Below are positions 23,386-31,286 of a DNA stretch of 64,000 nt, in pieces. The stretch is taken from positions 62,001 through 126,000 of the forward strand of contig NZ_JANFAU010000011.1 in NCBI RefSeq assembly GCF_026130605.1, given 5' to 3'. The notes beneath the pieces are model-generated. The model was not told the DNA's origin, ran no database searches, and saw nothing but the letters and a program-made list of their open reading frames with translations. How positions within the stretch are numbered: position 1 is the stretch's first letter; each line of letters begins with the position of its first letter. This DNA comes from Sphingomonas lycopersici. GTDB lineage: Bacteria; Pseudomonadota; Alphaproteobacteria; Sphingomonadales; Sphingomonadaceae. The position numbers and the translations under genes are program-made.

Positions 23386-26300
23386 TTACCGCCCGAGCAG
23401 CACCCGCGCCTGCCCCGCGATCTGCGCGAGCATCGCCGCATTGGGCGCCGGCGATTGCCGCGCGCGATCGACCAGCGCCTTGAACTGCGCGACCCGCGGC
23501 GCATGTTCCGCCAGCCATTGCTCGACCAATTTGCCCGGATCGCCCTTTTCGCTGCGTCCGAGGAATTCGAGCCGCAACTGCTGGAAGTCGCGCGCCAGCC
23601 CGGCGATCAGCAGCCGTTCCCACGGATCGCTCGAGGTGATCCGCGCGGCATTGGTCTGCGCCCAATCGAGCCCCAGCGCCTGACCCAGCCGGGTGAAGGC
23701 GCGCGTCACCTTCACCTCGTCGAGCCGCTGGCGTTCGGAGAGATCGGCGAGGCCGATCACGCCGTCCATCTCGAACAGCCGCACCACCTTCGCCACCAGC
23801 GGCACCGGCGCCCCGGCGGCCTCCAGCGAGGCGGTGATCCGCCCGCTTTGCGCGCGCGCCTCTTCGAGCAGCAGGTCGCTGGTCTGCGCATCGAGATGCG
23901 CGACGCCCTTGCCGATCCGCTTCAACACCGCCTCGGGCGCGGTGCCCGGCGGCGAGACGCGCAAGAGGTCGGCGATTTGCGAGCGGGTCGCCGCCGCCAC
24001 TTCGTCGAACAACGCGAGGCGGCCGGATTCGGGCATCGCAGTGGTTTCGATCTCGCGCCACAGCGCGGGCAGGTCGAATAGCCGCTCGACCACGACGAAC
24101 ATCGCCGCGATATCGGCCAGCGCCGCGCCTTCCTCCTCGGCCAATTCGAACGGGTGGAGCACGCCGATGCGATTGACGATGCGGTTGGCGAGCTTGGTCG
24201 CGACGATTTCGCCGCGCAGCCGGTGCTCGTCGATCGCCTTGGCGAACTTCTCCTGCATCGCCCTGGGGAAAGCGGCGTGGAGATCGGGCTTCAGCGCATC
24301 GTCGACCGCCAGCGGGGTGCGCTCGACCGAATCCTGCAGCGCGAGCTTGGCGGTCGCCAGCAGCACCGCGAGTTCGGGCCGGGTCAGCCCGCGGCCCTCG
24401 ACCGCGCGGCGCAGCAGCTCGTCATTGGCGGCAAGCCCCTCGACCTTGCGGTCGAGCCGGCCGGCGTCCTCGAACATCTCGATCACGCGAACATAGCTCG
24501 GCAAGGCACGCGCGCCGTCGCCCTCGGCGATCGACAGCGCGAGCGTCTGGAGGCGGTTATCCTCCAGCACGAGATGCGCGACATCGTCGGTCATCGCGCC
24601 GAGCAATGCGTTGCGATCGTCGAACGCGAGCCGCTTTTCCATCATCTCGCGGTTGAGCGCGATCTTGATGTTGACCTCGTTGTCCGAGCAATCGACCCCG
24701 GCCGAATTGTCGATGAAGTCGGTGTTGATCCGCCCGCCGCGCGCCGAGAAAGCGATGCGGGCGGCCTGCGTCACGCCGAGATTGGCGCCCTCCCCGATCG
24801 CCACCGCGCGGATATCCTCCGCATCGACGCGCAGCCGGTCGTTGGCGGGGTCGCCGACGGTGGCGTTATTCTCCGCCGCGGCCTTCACATAGGTGCCGAT
24901 GCCGCCGAACCAGATCAGGTCGACCGGGCTCTTGAGGATCGCCGAGATCAGCGCGGTCGGCTCGATCTCGTCGGCCGCGATGTCGAGCGCGGCCTTCACC
25001 TCGGGGGTCAGTTTGATCGACTTGGCGCTGCGCGGGAAAACCCCGCCGCCCTTGGAGATCAGCGACTTGTCATAATCGTCCCAGCTCGACCGCGGCAGCG
25101 CGAACAACCGCGCGCGCTCGTCCCAGCTCTTCGCCGCATCGGGATCGGGATCGAGGAAGATGTGGCGGTGATCGAAGGCCGCGACGATCTTGAGCGTCTT
25201 GCTCAACAGCATGCCGTTGCCGAACACGTCGCCCGACATGTCGCCGCAGCCGACGACGCGGATCGGTTCGCGCTGCACGTCCACCCCGCGCTCGGCGAAA
25301 TGGCGCTGCACCGAAACCCACGCGCCCTTGGCGGTGATGCCCATCGCCTTATGGTCATAGCCATGGCTGCCGCCCGAGGCGAAGGCGTCGCCGAGCCAGA
25401 AGCCGCGATCGAGCGCGATCGCATTGGCGACGTCGCTGAAGGTCGCGGTGCCCTTGTCGGCGGCGACGACGAAATAGGGATCGTCGCCGTCGAGCACCGC
25501 CACGCCCTTGGGATGCACCACCTTGCCGCCGACGATATTGTCGGTGATCGACAGCAAAGTGCGGATGAACACACGATAGCTCTCGGTCCCCTCTGCGAGC
25601 CACGCGTCGCGATCGACCGCCGGATTGGGCAATTGCTTGGGGTAGAAGCCGCCCTTCGCGCCGGTCGGCACGATCACGGCGTTCTTGACGCGCTGCGCCT
25701 TCATCAGCCCGAGGATCTCGGTGCGGAAATCGTCACGCCGGTCGGACCAGCGCAGGCCGCCGCGCGCGACCGGGCCGGCGCGCAGATGGATGCCCTCGAC
25801 GCGCGGCGAATAGACCCACACTTCGCGCCACGGCAGCGGCGCCGGCAGGCCCGGGATGCGGGCGCTGTCGAGCTTGAACGCCAGCGCTTCGGGCTCCGCG
25901 GTGAAGGCATTGGTGCGCAACGTTGCGTCGATCACCGAGCGATAGGCGCGCAGGATGCGATCGTCGTCGATCGCCACCACCGCTTCGAGCCCGGTGGCGA
26001 TATCCGCCTCGACCGCCGCGACATCGCCCTTTGCCCCCGGCTGATGCCGCAAGGTGAACAGGTCGATCAGCGCCCGCGTCACGCGCGGCGCGCGCGCCAG
26101 CGCGTCGACCACCGTGGCGAGGCCATAGCTGATCCCCGCCTGGCGCAGATAGCGGAACCACGCGCGCAGCAGCACGACCGACCCCGGTGACAGCCCGACA
26201 TCGAGCATCAGCCGGTTGAAGCCGTCATTCTCCGCTTCGCCCTTGAGCACCGCGGCGATCGCGCCCTCCAGCACCTCCTTGGCAATCGCGTCGGTCGCCG

Positions 26301-28008
26301 CGGTCGTATCCAGCGCGAAATCGTGGATATGGCCGTCGCTTTCCTCGCGCATCCGCGTCGGCAATTCGCCGATCACACGGAAGCCGAAATTCTCCAGCAC
26401 CGGCACCGCATCGGACAAGGCGAGCGGGCCACCCGCCTTGTAGATCTTGAGCCGCCGCTCGGCGCCCGCGCCGGCGGGATAGAGCAGCACCTGGCGATCG
26501 GCCGGGCCGTCGAGCTCGGCCAGCCGCAGCACGTCGTCGGCGGCTTCCTCCGGGGTGCTGCCGGTGCGGTAATTGGGCGGGAACGCCGCCGCCCAGCGCA
26601 GTGCGAGCCGCGCGGCGCGCGCCACCGGCACCCGCTCGACCAGCGCCGCCTCGACATCGCGCACCCAGCCGCGCACCATTTTCTCGAGCTGCGCATCGAG
26701 CGGCTCGGCATCGGGCATCTTGCCCGAGGCGCGCAGATCGACGGTGTAGCGGATCAGCGCGGTATTGCCGTCCTCCATCGCCACCGTCCAGTTGAGGATC
26801 GAGCCCCCCGCGGCCTCGGCGATCATGTCGCCGATCGCGACGCGGCGCGCGGTGGTCAGCTCGTCGCGCGGCAGCCAGACGAAGCCGACCAATTGCCGGC
26901 CAAGCGGCGAGCGCACCAGCACCAGCTTGGGACGCGGGCGATCGGCGATGCTCATCGCGGTGAGCGCGAGCCGCTCGAGCGATTCCGGATCGAACGCGAT
27001 CACCAGATCGTGCGGCAGCGTGCCCATCGCATGCGCCAGCGCCTTGCCGGTATGCCCGGCGGGATCGAAGCCGCATTTCGCCTCCAGATCGGCGAGCCGC
27101 TGGCGCAGCACCGGCACCGCGCGCGGCGGCGCGGTGAGCGCGGCGCTGGTCCACAGCCCGGCGTGGAGCGACAGCCCGACGCGCTTGCCGCCCTCGACGA
27201 TCGGCACGATGATGAGGTCGATCGGCACACGGCGATGGACGGGCGAGAGCAGGCTCGATTTGAGCATCAGCGGCGCCTCGCCGCCCTTGGCGAACCATTC
27301 GAGCGCCAGCTCGCGCGAGCGATCGGCGAGCAGCGGCACCTTATGCCGGTTGCGCGCGATGCCCAGCGCCGCGCCCGCCGCGCGGCCGTCGGCATACCAG
27401 CGTTCGTGCCCCAGCAGGGTGAAATGCCGGTCGAGGAACCAGCGCATCAGCGCCGCGCCCTCGCTCGACCCGCCGGTATCCTCGACCGCGCCGGCATCGG
27501 CCGCCAGCGTCGCCTGCATCTGGCGCCAATCGCCGACAGCGGCGCGCACATCGGCCAGCGCTTCCTCGATATCGGCAACGAGATCGCGACGCTCGCGCGC
27601 GTCGGCGCGCTGCATCTCGATATAGATCATCGATTCGCGCGCGCCCTCGCCGTCGGACACGCCCTTGATCAGCCCGTCGGTACCGCGGGTCACCGCGATC
27701 ACCGGGTGGATGATGCGATCGATCGCGATATCGTGCGCGACGATCGCCGCCGCGATCGAATCGACCAGGAACGGCATGTCGTCGTTGACGATCGCCAGCC
27801 GCTGACGCCGCGCGCCGGCGTCGCCAGGCAATTGCTCGATCGCGATCGCTACTGTCGCGGGGGGCCGCCGCTCGGCGGTCGCGGCAAGGAAGGCGGCCGC
27901 CTCCGCTTGTTCGTCCGGACCGAAGCCCTGAAGCTCACCCGGCAATGCGCGGTTGGTGAGACGGGCGGCGAGCGCTTCTGACAGCGCCTTGAGCGATGCT
28001 TTCGACAT
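23386..28008 (-). CDS. NAD-dependent glutamate dehydrogenase, large type
   Basis: A 1540-residue GDH of the L_180-type class, which interconverts glutamate and 2-oxoglutarate with NAD. The N-terminal half is a regulatory region with ACT-like and helical segments (PFLVDSIAAAIVAHDI near residue 78). The catalytic core begins near 730 with RAGPVARGGLRWSDRRDDFR, followed by VIVPTGAKGGFYPKQ; GCGDMSGDVFGNGML is the nucleotide-binding region. Length is slightly shorter than the typical 1600-1620. The start is ATG 28008. It stands alone and is convergent with dps. Confidence 0.95.
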   Translation of the reverse strand: MSKASLKALSEALAARLTNRALPGELQGFGPDEQAEAAAFLAATAERRPPATVAIAIEQLPGDAGARRQRLAIVNDDMPFLVDSIAAAIVAHDIAIDRIIHPVIAVTRGTDGLIKGVSDGEGARESMIYIEMQRADARERRDLVADIEEALADVRAAVGDWRQMQATLAADAGAVEDTGGSSEGAALMRWFLDRHFTLLGHERWYADGRAAGAALGIARNRHKVPLLADRSRELALEWFAKGGEAPLMLKSSLLSPVHRRVPIDLIIVPIVEGGKRVGLSLHAGLWTSAALTAPPRAVPVLRQRLADLEAKCGFDPAGHTGKALAHAMGTLPHDLVIAFDPESLERLALTAMSIADRPRPKLVLVRSPLGRQLVGFVWLPRDELTTARRVAIGDMIAEAAGGSILNWTVAMEDGNTALIRYTVDLRASGKMPDAEPLDAQLEKMVRGWVRDVEAALVERVPVARAARLALRWAAAFPPNYRTGSTPEEAADDVLRLAELDGPADRQVLLYPAGAGAERRLKIYKAGGPLALSDAVPVLENFGFRVIGELPTRMREESDGHIHDFALDTTAATDAIAKEVLEGAIAAVLKGEAENDGFNRLMLDVGLSPGSVVLLRAWFRYLRQAGISYGLATVVDALARAPRVTRALIDLFTLRHQPGAKGDVAAVEADIATGLEAVVAIDDDRILRAYRSVIDATLRTNAFTAEPEALAFKLDSARIPGLPAPLPWREVWVYSPRVEGIHLRAGPVARGGLRWSDRRDDFRTEILGLMKAQRVKNAVIVPTGAKGGFYPKQLPNPAVDRDAWLAEGTESYRVFIRTLLSITDNIVGGKVVHPKGVAVLDGDDPYFVVAADKGTATFSDVANAIALDRGFWLGDAFASGGSHGYDHKAMGITAKGAWVSVQRHFAERGVDVQREPIRVVGCGDMSGDVFGNGMLLSKTLKIVAAFDHRHIFLDPDPDAAKSWDERARLFALPRSSWDDYDKSLISKGGGVFPRSAKSIKLTPEVKAALDIAADEIEPTALISAILKSPVDLIWFGGIGTYVKAAAENNATVGDPANDRLRVDAEDIRAVAIGEGANLGVTQAARIAFSARGGRINTDFIDNSAGVDCSDNEVNIKIALNREMMEKRLAFDDRNALLGAMTDDVAHLVLEDNRLQTLALSIAEGDGARALPSYVRVIEMFEDAGRLDRKVEGLAANDELLRRAVEGRGLTRPELAVLLATAKLALQDSVERTPLAVDDALKPDLHAAFPRAMQEKFAKAIDEHRLRGEIVATKLANRIVNRIGVLHPFELAEEEGAALADIAAMFVVVERLFDLPALWREIETTAMPESGRLALFDEVAAATRSQIADLLRVSPPGTAPEAVLKRIGKGVAHLDAQTSDLLLEEARAQSGRITASLEAAGAPVPLVAKVVRLFEMDGVIGLADLSERQRLDEVKVTRAFTRLGQALGLDWAQTNAARITSSDPWERLLIAGLARDFQQLRLEFLGRSEKGDPGKLVEQWLAEHAPRVAQFKALVDRARQSPAPNAAMLAQIAGQARVLLGR

Positions 28009-28115
28009 GGCGGGAAGCTATGCGCCCACCGGCGGCGCGGCTCAAGACTTGTGACTTTTGCAACAATTTGCGATGCTGGGGGGCAGGCTTCCGCCGCCCT
28101 CCCAAAAACAGCCGG

Positions 28116-29363
28116 TTACCCCAGCGCGGCGAGCGCGCGGGTGGCAAGCCGTGCGTCATTCGCCACCGCGCCGAGCACATCGACGCCGCCGTCGTCGGTC
28201 GCGCGGGCGACCAGCACCACGATTTCCCCCGCCGAAACCCCGGTATCGATCGCGACATGCGCGATCGGCGCGCGGTCGATCGCCGGCAGCGCGCGCGCCG
28301 GCTTTACCGGGCGGCGCGCATCTCGTTCCGCCGCGACGATGCCCTTGATCCCCGCCGGATAGCTTTCGATGAAGGTCACCAGCCCGCCCACCGGCACGTG
28401 CTGGCGCAGCGCCAGCGCGAGCACCGCGGCGAATTCGGTGATCCGTGTCTTGTCGTAATCCGCGCCGAAGACGAGCTTGACCAGCGGGGTCATCGGCGCG
28501 CGGGCCTGCCGCGTCAGCCCGGCATCGTCGAGCAGCTTCGCCAGCCCGTCGGCATCCTCCTCGGCGGCGAGCGCGAAATCATAAGCGCGGCCGAGCGCGC
28601 GATAGAGGGCGGCACGGCTGCGCACGTCCGAGGCGCGCGCGGCAGCGGCGCTTTCGCGCGCCAGCGCCAGCCGGTCGCCGAGCAGTTGCGGCAGCGCGGC
28701 CTCGATCGCCTCGGCCGCCCCGGCGAGATGGGTCGGGCCATCGGCCCAGACGGCAGGGGCGTCGTGCGGCACGACCCGCGCCGGCGCAGCGCGCACCGCG
28801 GCGACCAGCTCGGCATCGAGCCGCGCCTGCTCGTCGGCCGCCAGCATCTCCTTCCAGTTGATCACGCCATAGATGAAATCGATGCGATCGCCGGTCGAGG
28901 AAAAGGGCATCAGGATGCCGCGATAGAGCGTCTGGTGCCCGCGGGTGCTGACGAACTCGGCCTCGAAGCCGATCGGCGCGCGATTGGCGATGATCTGCAG
29001 ATAGTGATCGGTCAGGCGCGACAGCAACGAACGCGCCGGCACCTCCGCGACGCGGGTGATCGCATGATCGAGCCCGCATTCCTCGCGCAGCGCGCGGCCG
29101 AGGAACTGGATTTCGGGATCCTCGATGCTGCGGGTGAAATCGAGCAGCACGCTATGCGCGCCGAAATCGGCGATGCCGGCGGGATCGAGATCGTCGATCG
29201 AGGGATAGGCGCGACCGTCGAGCAGCGATACCCAGTGATTATAGGCGCGCACATGCATCCGCCGCTCGTCGGTGCCGATCGCCTGCGTCGCCTCGCCGAC
29301 CCCACCCTCGGCCGGATCGCTGTCATACGGCCGGCTTCCGTCAAAGCCGCGAGCGGTGTCCAT
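28116..29363 (-). CDS. PAS-domain protein (PAS_5 type), function unknown
   Basis: A 415-residue soluble protein. The N-terminal 170 residues match the PAS_5 pattern of Alphaproteobacteria: NHWVSLLDGRAYPSIDDLDP, then SVLLDFTRSIEDPEIQFLGR and YRGILMPFSSTGDRIDFIYG. The rest is helical and Ala-rich, with no kinase or cyclase motif. I start at ATG 29363, after GAAGGG, and not at the 29414 extension. It probably senses a ligand or redox state and may act on a partner, but nothing in the neighbourhood tells which. The tRNA-Thr lies upstream on the other strand. Confidence 0.75.
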   Translation of the reverse strand: MDTARGFDGSRPYDSDPAEGGVGEATQAIGTDERRMHVRAYNHWVSLLDGRAYPSIDDLDPAGIADFGAHSVLLDFTRSIEDPEIQFLGRALREECGLDHAITRVAEVPARSLLSRLTDHYLQIIANRAPIGFEAEFVSTRGHQTLYRGILMPFSSTGDRIDFIYGVINWKEMLAADEQARLDAELVAAVRAAPARVVPHDAPAVWADGPTHLAGAAEAIEAALPQLLGDRLALARESAAAARASDVRSRAALYRALGRAYDFALAAEEDADGLAKLLDDAGLTRQARAPMTPLVKLVFGADYDKTRITEFAAVLALALRQHVPVGGLVTFIESYPAGIKGIVAAERDARRPVKPARALPAIDRAPIAHVAIDTGVSAGEIVVLVARATDDGGVDVLGAVANDARLATRALAALG

Positions 29364-29505
29364 AATAATCCCTTCGACACATAAAGCGTATCGGCAGCGA
29401 TAGTGACCCCACATGGTAAAAGACGCGTAAAGATCACACCCGCTTGCCAGCGCCCCCCGGTCCTGCTAACCGCCGCGCCTCGATACGCCTCCGGGCGTGC
29501 TTCGG

Positions 29506-29581
29506 GCCGCTTTAGCTCAGCTGGTAGAGCATCGCATTCGTAATGCGGGGGTCACAGGTTCGAGTCCTGTAAGCGGCACCA
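29506..29581 (+). tRNA. tRNA-Thr (anticodon CGU)
   Basis: A complete 76-base cloverleaf. The acceptor stem is GCCGCTT / AAGCGGC, the D-arm contains TAGCTCAGCTGGTAGAGC, the anticodon stem TCGCA / TGCGG holds loop TTCGTAA with anticodon CGT, which reads ACG. The T-arm is ACAGGTTCGAGTCCTGT. A CCA end is encoded. It is the attachment site for the integrase 150 bp downstream. Confidence 0.95.
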
Positions 29582-29670
29582 GAACATCCAGAGAACAAGT
29601 CTAGAAAACCGCGGATTTCTGCGGTATACAGGGCCTATTCGGGTCCCAGATTTTCCCATTATGTTCCACC

Positions 29671-29733
29671 GTGGTCCACTAAAAAGGGACCACAAAACGC
29701 GGGACCACGAGCAACTCGAAAGGGCGTGGTCCC
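29671..29733. promoter_or_regulatory. Four copies of GTGGTCCC/GGGACCAC before the integrase
   Basis: GTGGTCCA at 29671-29678, GGGACCAC at 29686-29693, GGGACCAC at 29701-29708 and GTGGTCCC at 29726-29733 lie between the tRNA and the integrase ATG at 29734. They form alternating inverted and direct repeats, and the last abuts the start codon. They could be integrase arm-type sites, excisionase sites or an autoregulatory operator. Assignment is inference. Confidence 0.55.
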
Positions 29734-30954
29734 ATGCTCACGGTCACACAGATTCGCGCGCTCAAACCGCGGGCCGCGCCGTACAAGGTCCCGGACGTCG
29801 ACGGATTGTTCCTGCTGGTCCAGCCCTCCGGGGGCCTATTCTGGCGCTTCCGATTCCGCGCGCATGGTATCGAGAAGAAACTTTCCTTAGGAAGCTTTCC
29901 AAAGGTTTCGCTGCAGGATGCACGCAGGCTGCGCGACGAAGCGCGCGCGAAGCTGATCGATGGCATCGATCCGGTCCAGGAGAAGAAGGAGCGCAAGCTG
30001 GCGGCCGAGATCGCCGCGCGCACCACCTTCCGGCTGGTCGCCGAGGAATATATCCAGAAGATAGAGAACGAAGGGAAATCGCCCGCGACGATCAAGAAGG
30101 CGCGATGGTTTCTCGATCTGCTCGATCGCGACATCGGCAAGCGGCCGATCTCGGAGGTGACACCGCACGAACTGCTCGCGGCACTGAAACGCGTGGAAAA
30201 GCGCGGGCACCATGAAACCGCGCAGCGCCTCCGCGCATTCGCGGGGCGCGTTTTTCGATACGCCTTCTCCACGCTGCGGACGGACAGAAACCCGGCCGAC
30301 ATTCTTCGGGGCGCTCTGATCGTCCCGCGGGTCAAACATCACGCAGCCGTCCTGGAGCCCAAGCGCGTCGGCGAACTGCTGCGCGCAATCGACGGCTACG
30401 ACGGCCGGCCGGAAAACCGTTTCGCGCTCCAGCTGGCATCACATGTTTTTCTGCGCCCGGGAGAGCTACGGAAGGCGACGTGGAGCGAAATCGATTTTGC
30501 GGAGAAGGTGTGGCGCATCCCCGCTGAGCGCATGAAGATGAAGAAGGTCCACACCGTCCCCCTCTCCCGCCAGTCGCTGTATCTGCTCGAAACGCTCCGC
30601 TCGCTGCGAAACCCGAGCGAGTTCCTGTTTCCCGCCCTTCACACCTCCCGTCGCCCGATATGCGAAAACACGCTCAACACCGCGCTTCGGCGCCTGGGTT
30701 ACGGGAACGACGAAATGACCAGCCACGGGTTTAGGGCGATCGCGAGCACCCTGCTGAACGAATCCGGCTTGTGGCACCCGGATGCAATCGAGCGCGCTCT
30801 GGCTCATGGCGACCGGGACCGTGTCCGCGCGGCCTACCATCGCGGCGCTCATTGGGCCGAGCGAGTCAAAATGGCGCAATGGTGGTCGGATTACCTCGAT
30901 CAGCTGAGGGTTGGCGGGAAGGTTATAAAGCTTCGGCCTCGAAAGCGCGCGTAA
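29734..30954 (+). CDS. Tyrosine recombinase / integrase (P4-type, DUF4102)
   Basis: A 406-residue tyrosine integrase with an N-terminal arm-binding domain (DUF4102, residues about 1-100, KLSLGSFPKVSLQDARRLRDEA), a core-binding domain (about 105-200) and a catalytic domain. The catalytic set includes Arg in RPGELRKATWSEI, HGFRAIASTLLNE and Tyr in RAAYHRGAHWAERVKMAQWW. Length and domain order match tRNA-directed P4-type integrases. It lies 153 bp after tRNA-Thr on the same strand, as expected for an island inserted in the tRNA 3' end. Confidence 0.94.
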   Translation: MLTVTQIRALKPRAAPYKVPDVDGLFLLVQPSGGLFWRFRFRAHGIEKKLSLGSFPKVSLQDARRLRDEARAKLIDGIDPVQEKKERKLAAEIAARTTFRLVAEEYIQKIENEGKSPATIKKARWFLDLLDRDIGKRPISEVTPHELLAALKRVEKRGHHETAQRLRAFAGRVFRYAFSTLRTDRNPADILRGALIVPRVKHHAAVLEPKRVGELLRAIDGYDGRPENRFALQLASHVFLRPGELRKATWSEIDFAEKVWRIPAERMKMKKVHTVPLSRQSLYLLETLRSLRNPSEFLFPALHTSRRPICENTLNTALRRLGYGNDEMTSHGFRAIASTLLNESGLWHPDAIERALAHGDRDRVRAAYHRGAHWAERVKMAQWWSDYLDQLRVGGKVIKLRPRKRA

Positions 30955-31286
30955 TGGTGCTGGTTCTCGTCGGCTCTTCTATGTCCGCCATTCGTTGCAT
31001 GGCTGTCAGGCAATTTAGCCAACAGCTGCCAAACCGCTTCTGGGCCGTCAGGAGACAGGCGGGTTCCAGTCGACCGATCCCTGATAGCCGCCATCTCCGA
31101 TAGCGATGGGGCGTGACGGCTCCCGACCCAATTTACGCCGTTCCGGTTCTCCTATGGGAACGTCGGCTCATGCCGAAACCGGTCATCGTCTGCAGCCGCA
31201 AAGTGGTGACAAAACACGCTCGCATCGATCTGGGACGCCGGGTCGCGGGATGCGCGTTCCACTCCGCGGTGGCCTTCGTGGAAAAC
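30955..31286. other. Intergenic stretch between integrase and the 739-aa gene
   Basis: A 332-bp stretch without a convincing gene. An ORF at 31113-31385 (90 residues) starts here but overlaps the 3' end of the minus-strand gene by 99 bp, lacks a good ribosome site and shows no recognisable motif. The stretch contains short sequences such as AACAGCTGCCAAACCGC that look like degenerate remnants. Confidence 0.5.

Noticed and set aside
24154..26190. A 678-residue plus-strand open frame inside the glutamate dehydrogenase gene
   Set aside because: It is antisense to a clearly conserved catalytic core; composition (His, Asp, Arg, Gly) is typical of a shadow frame.
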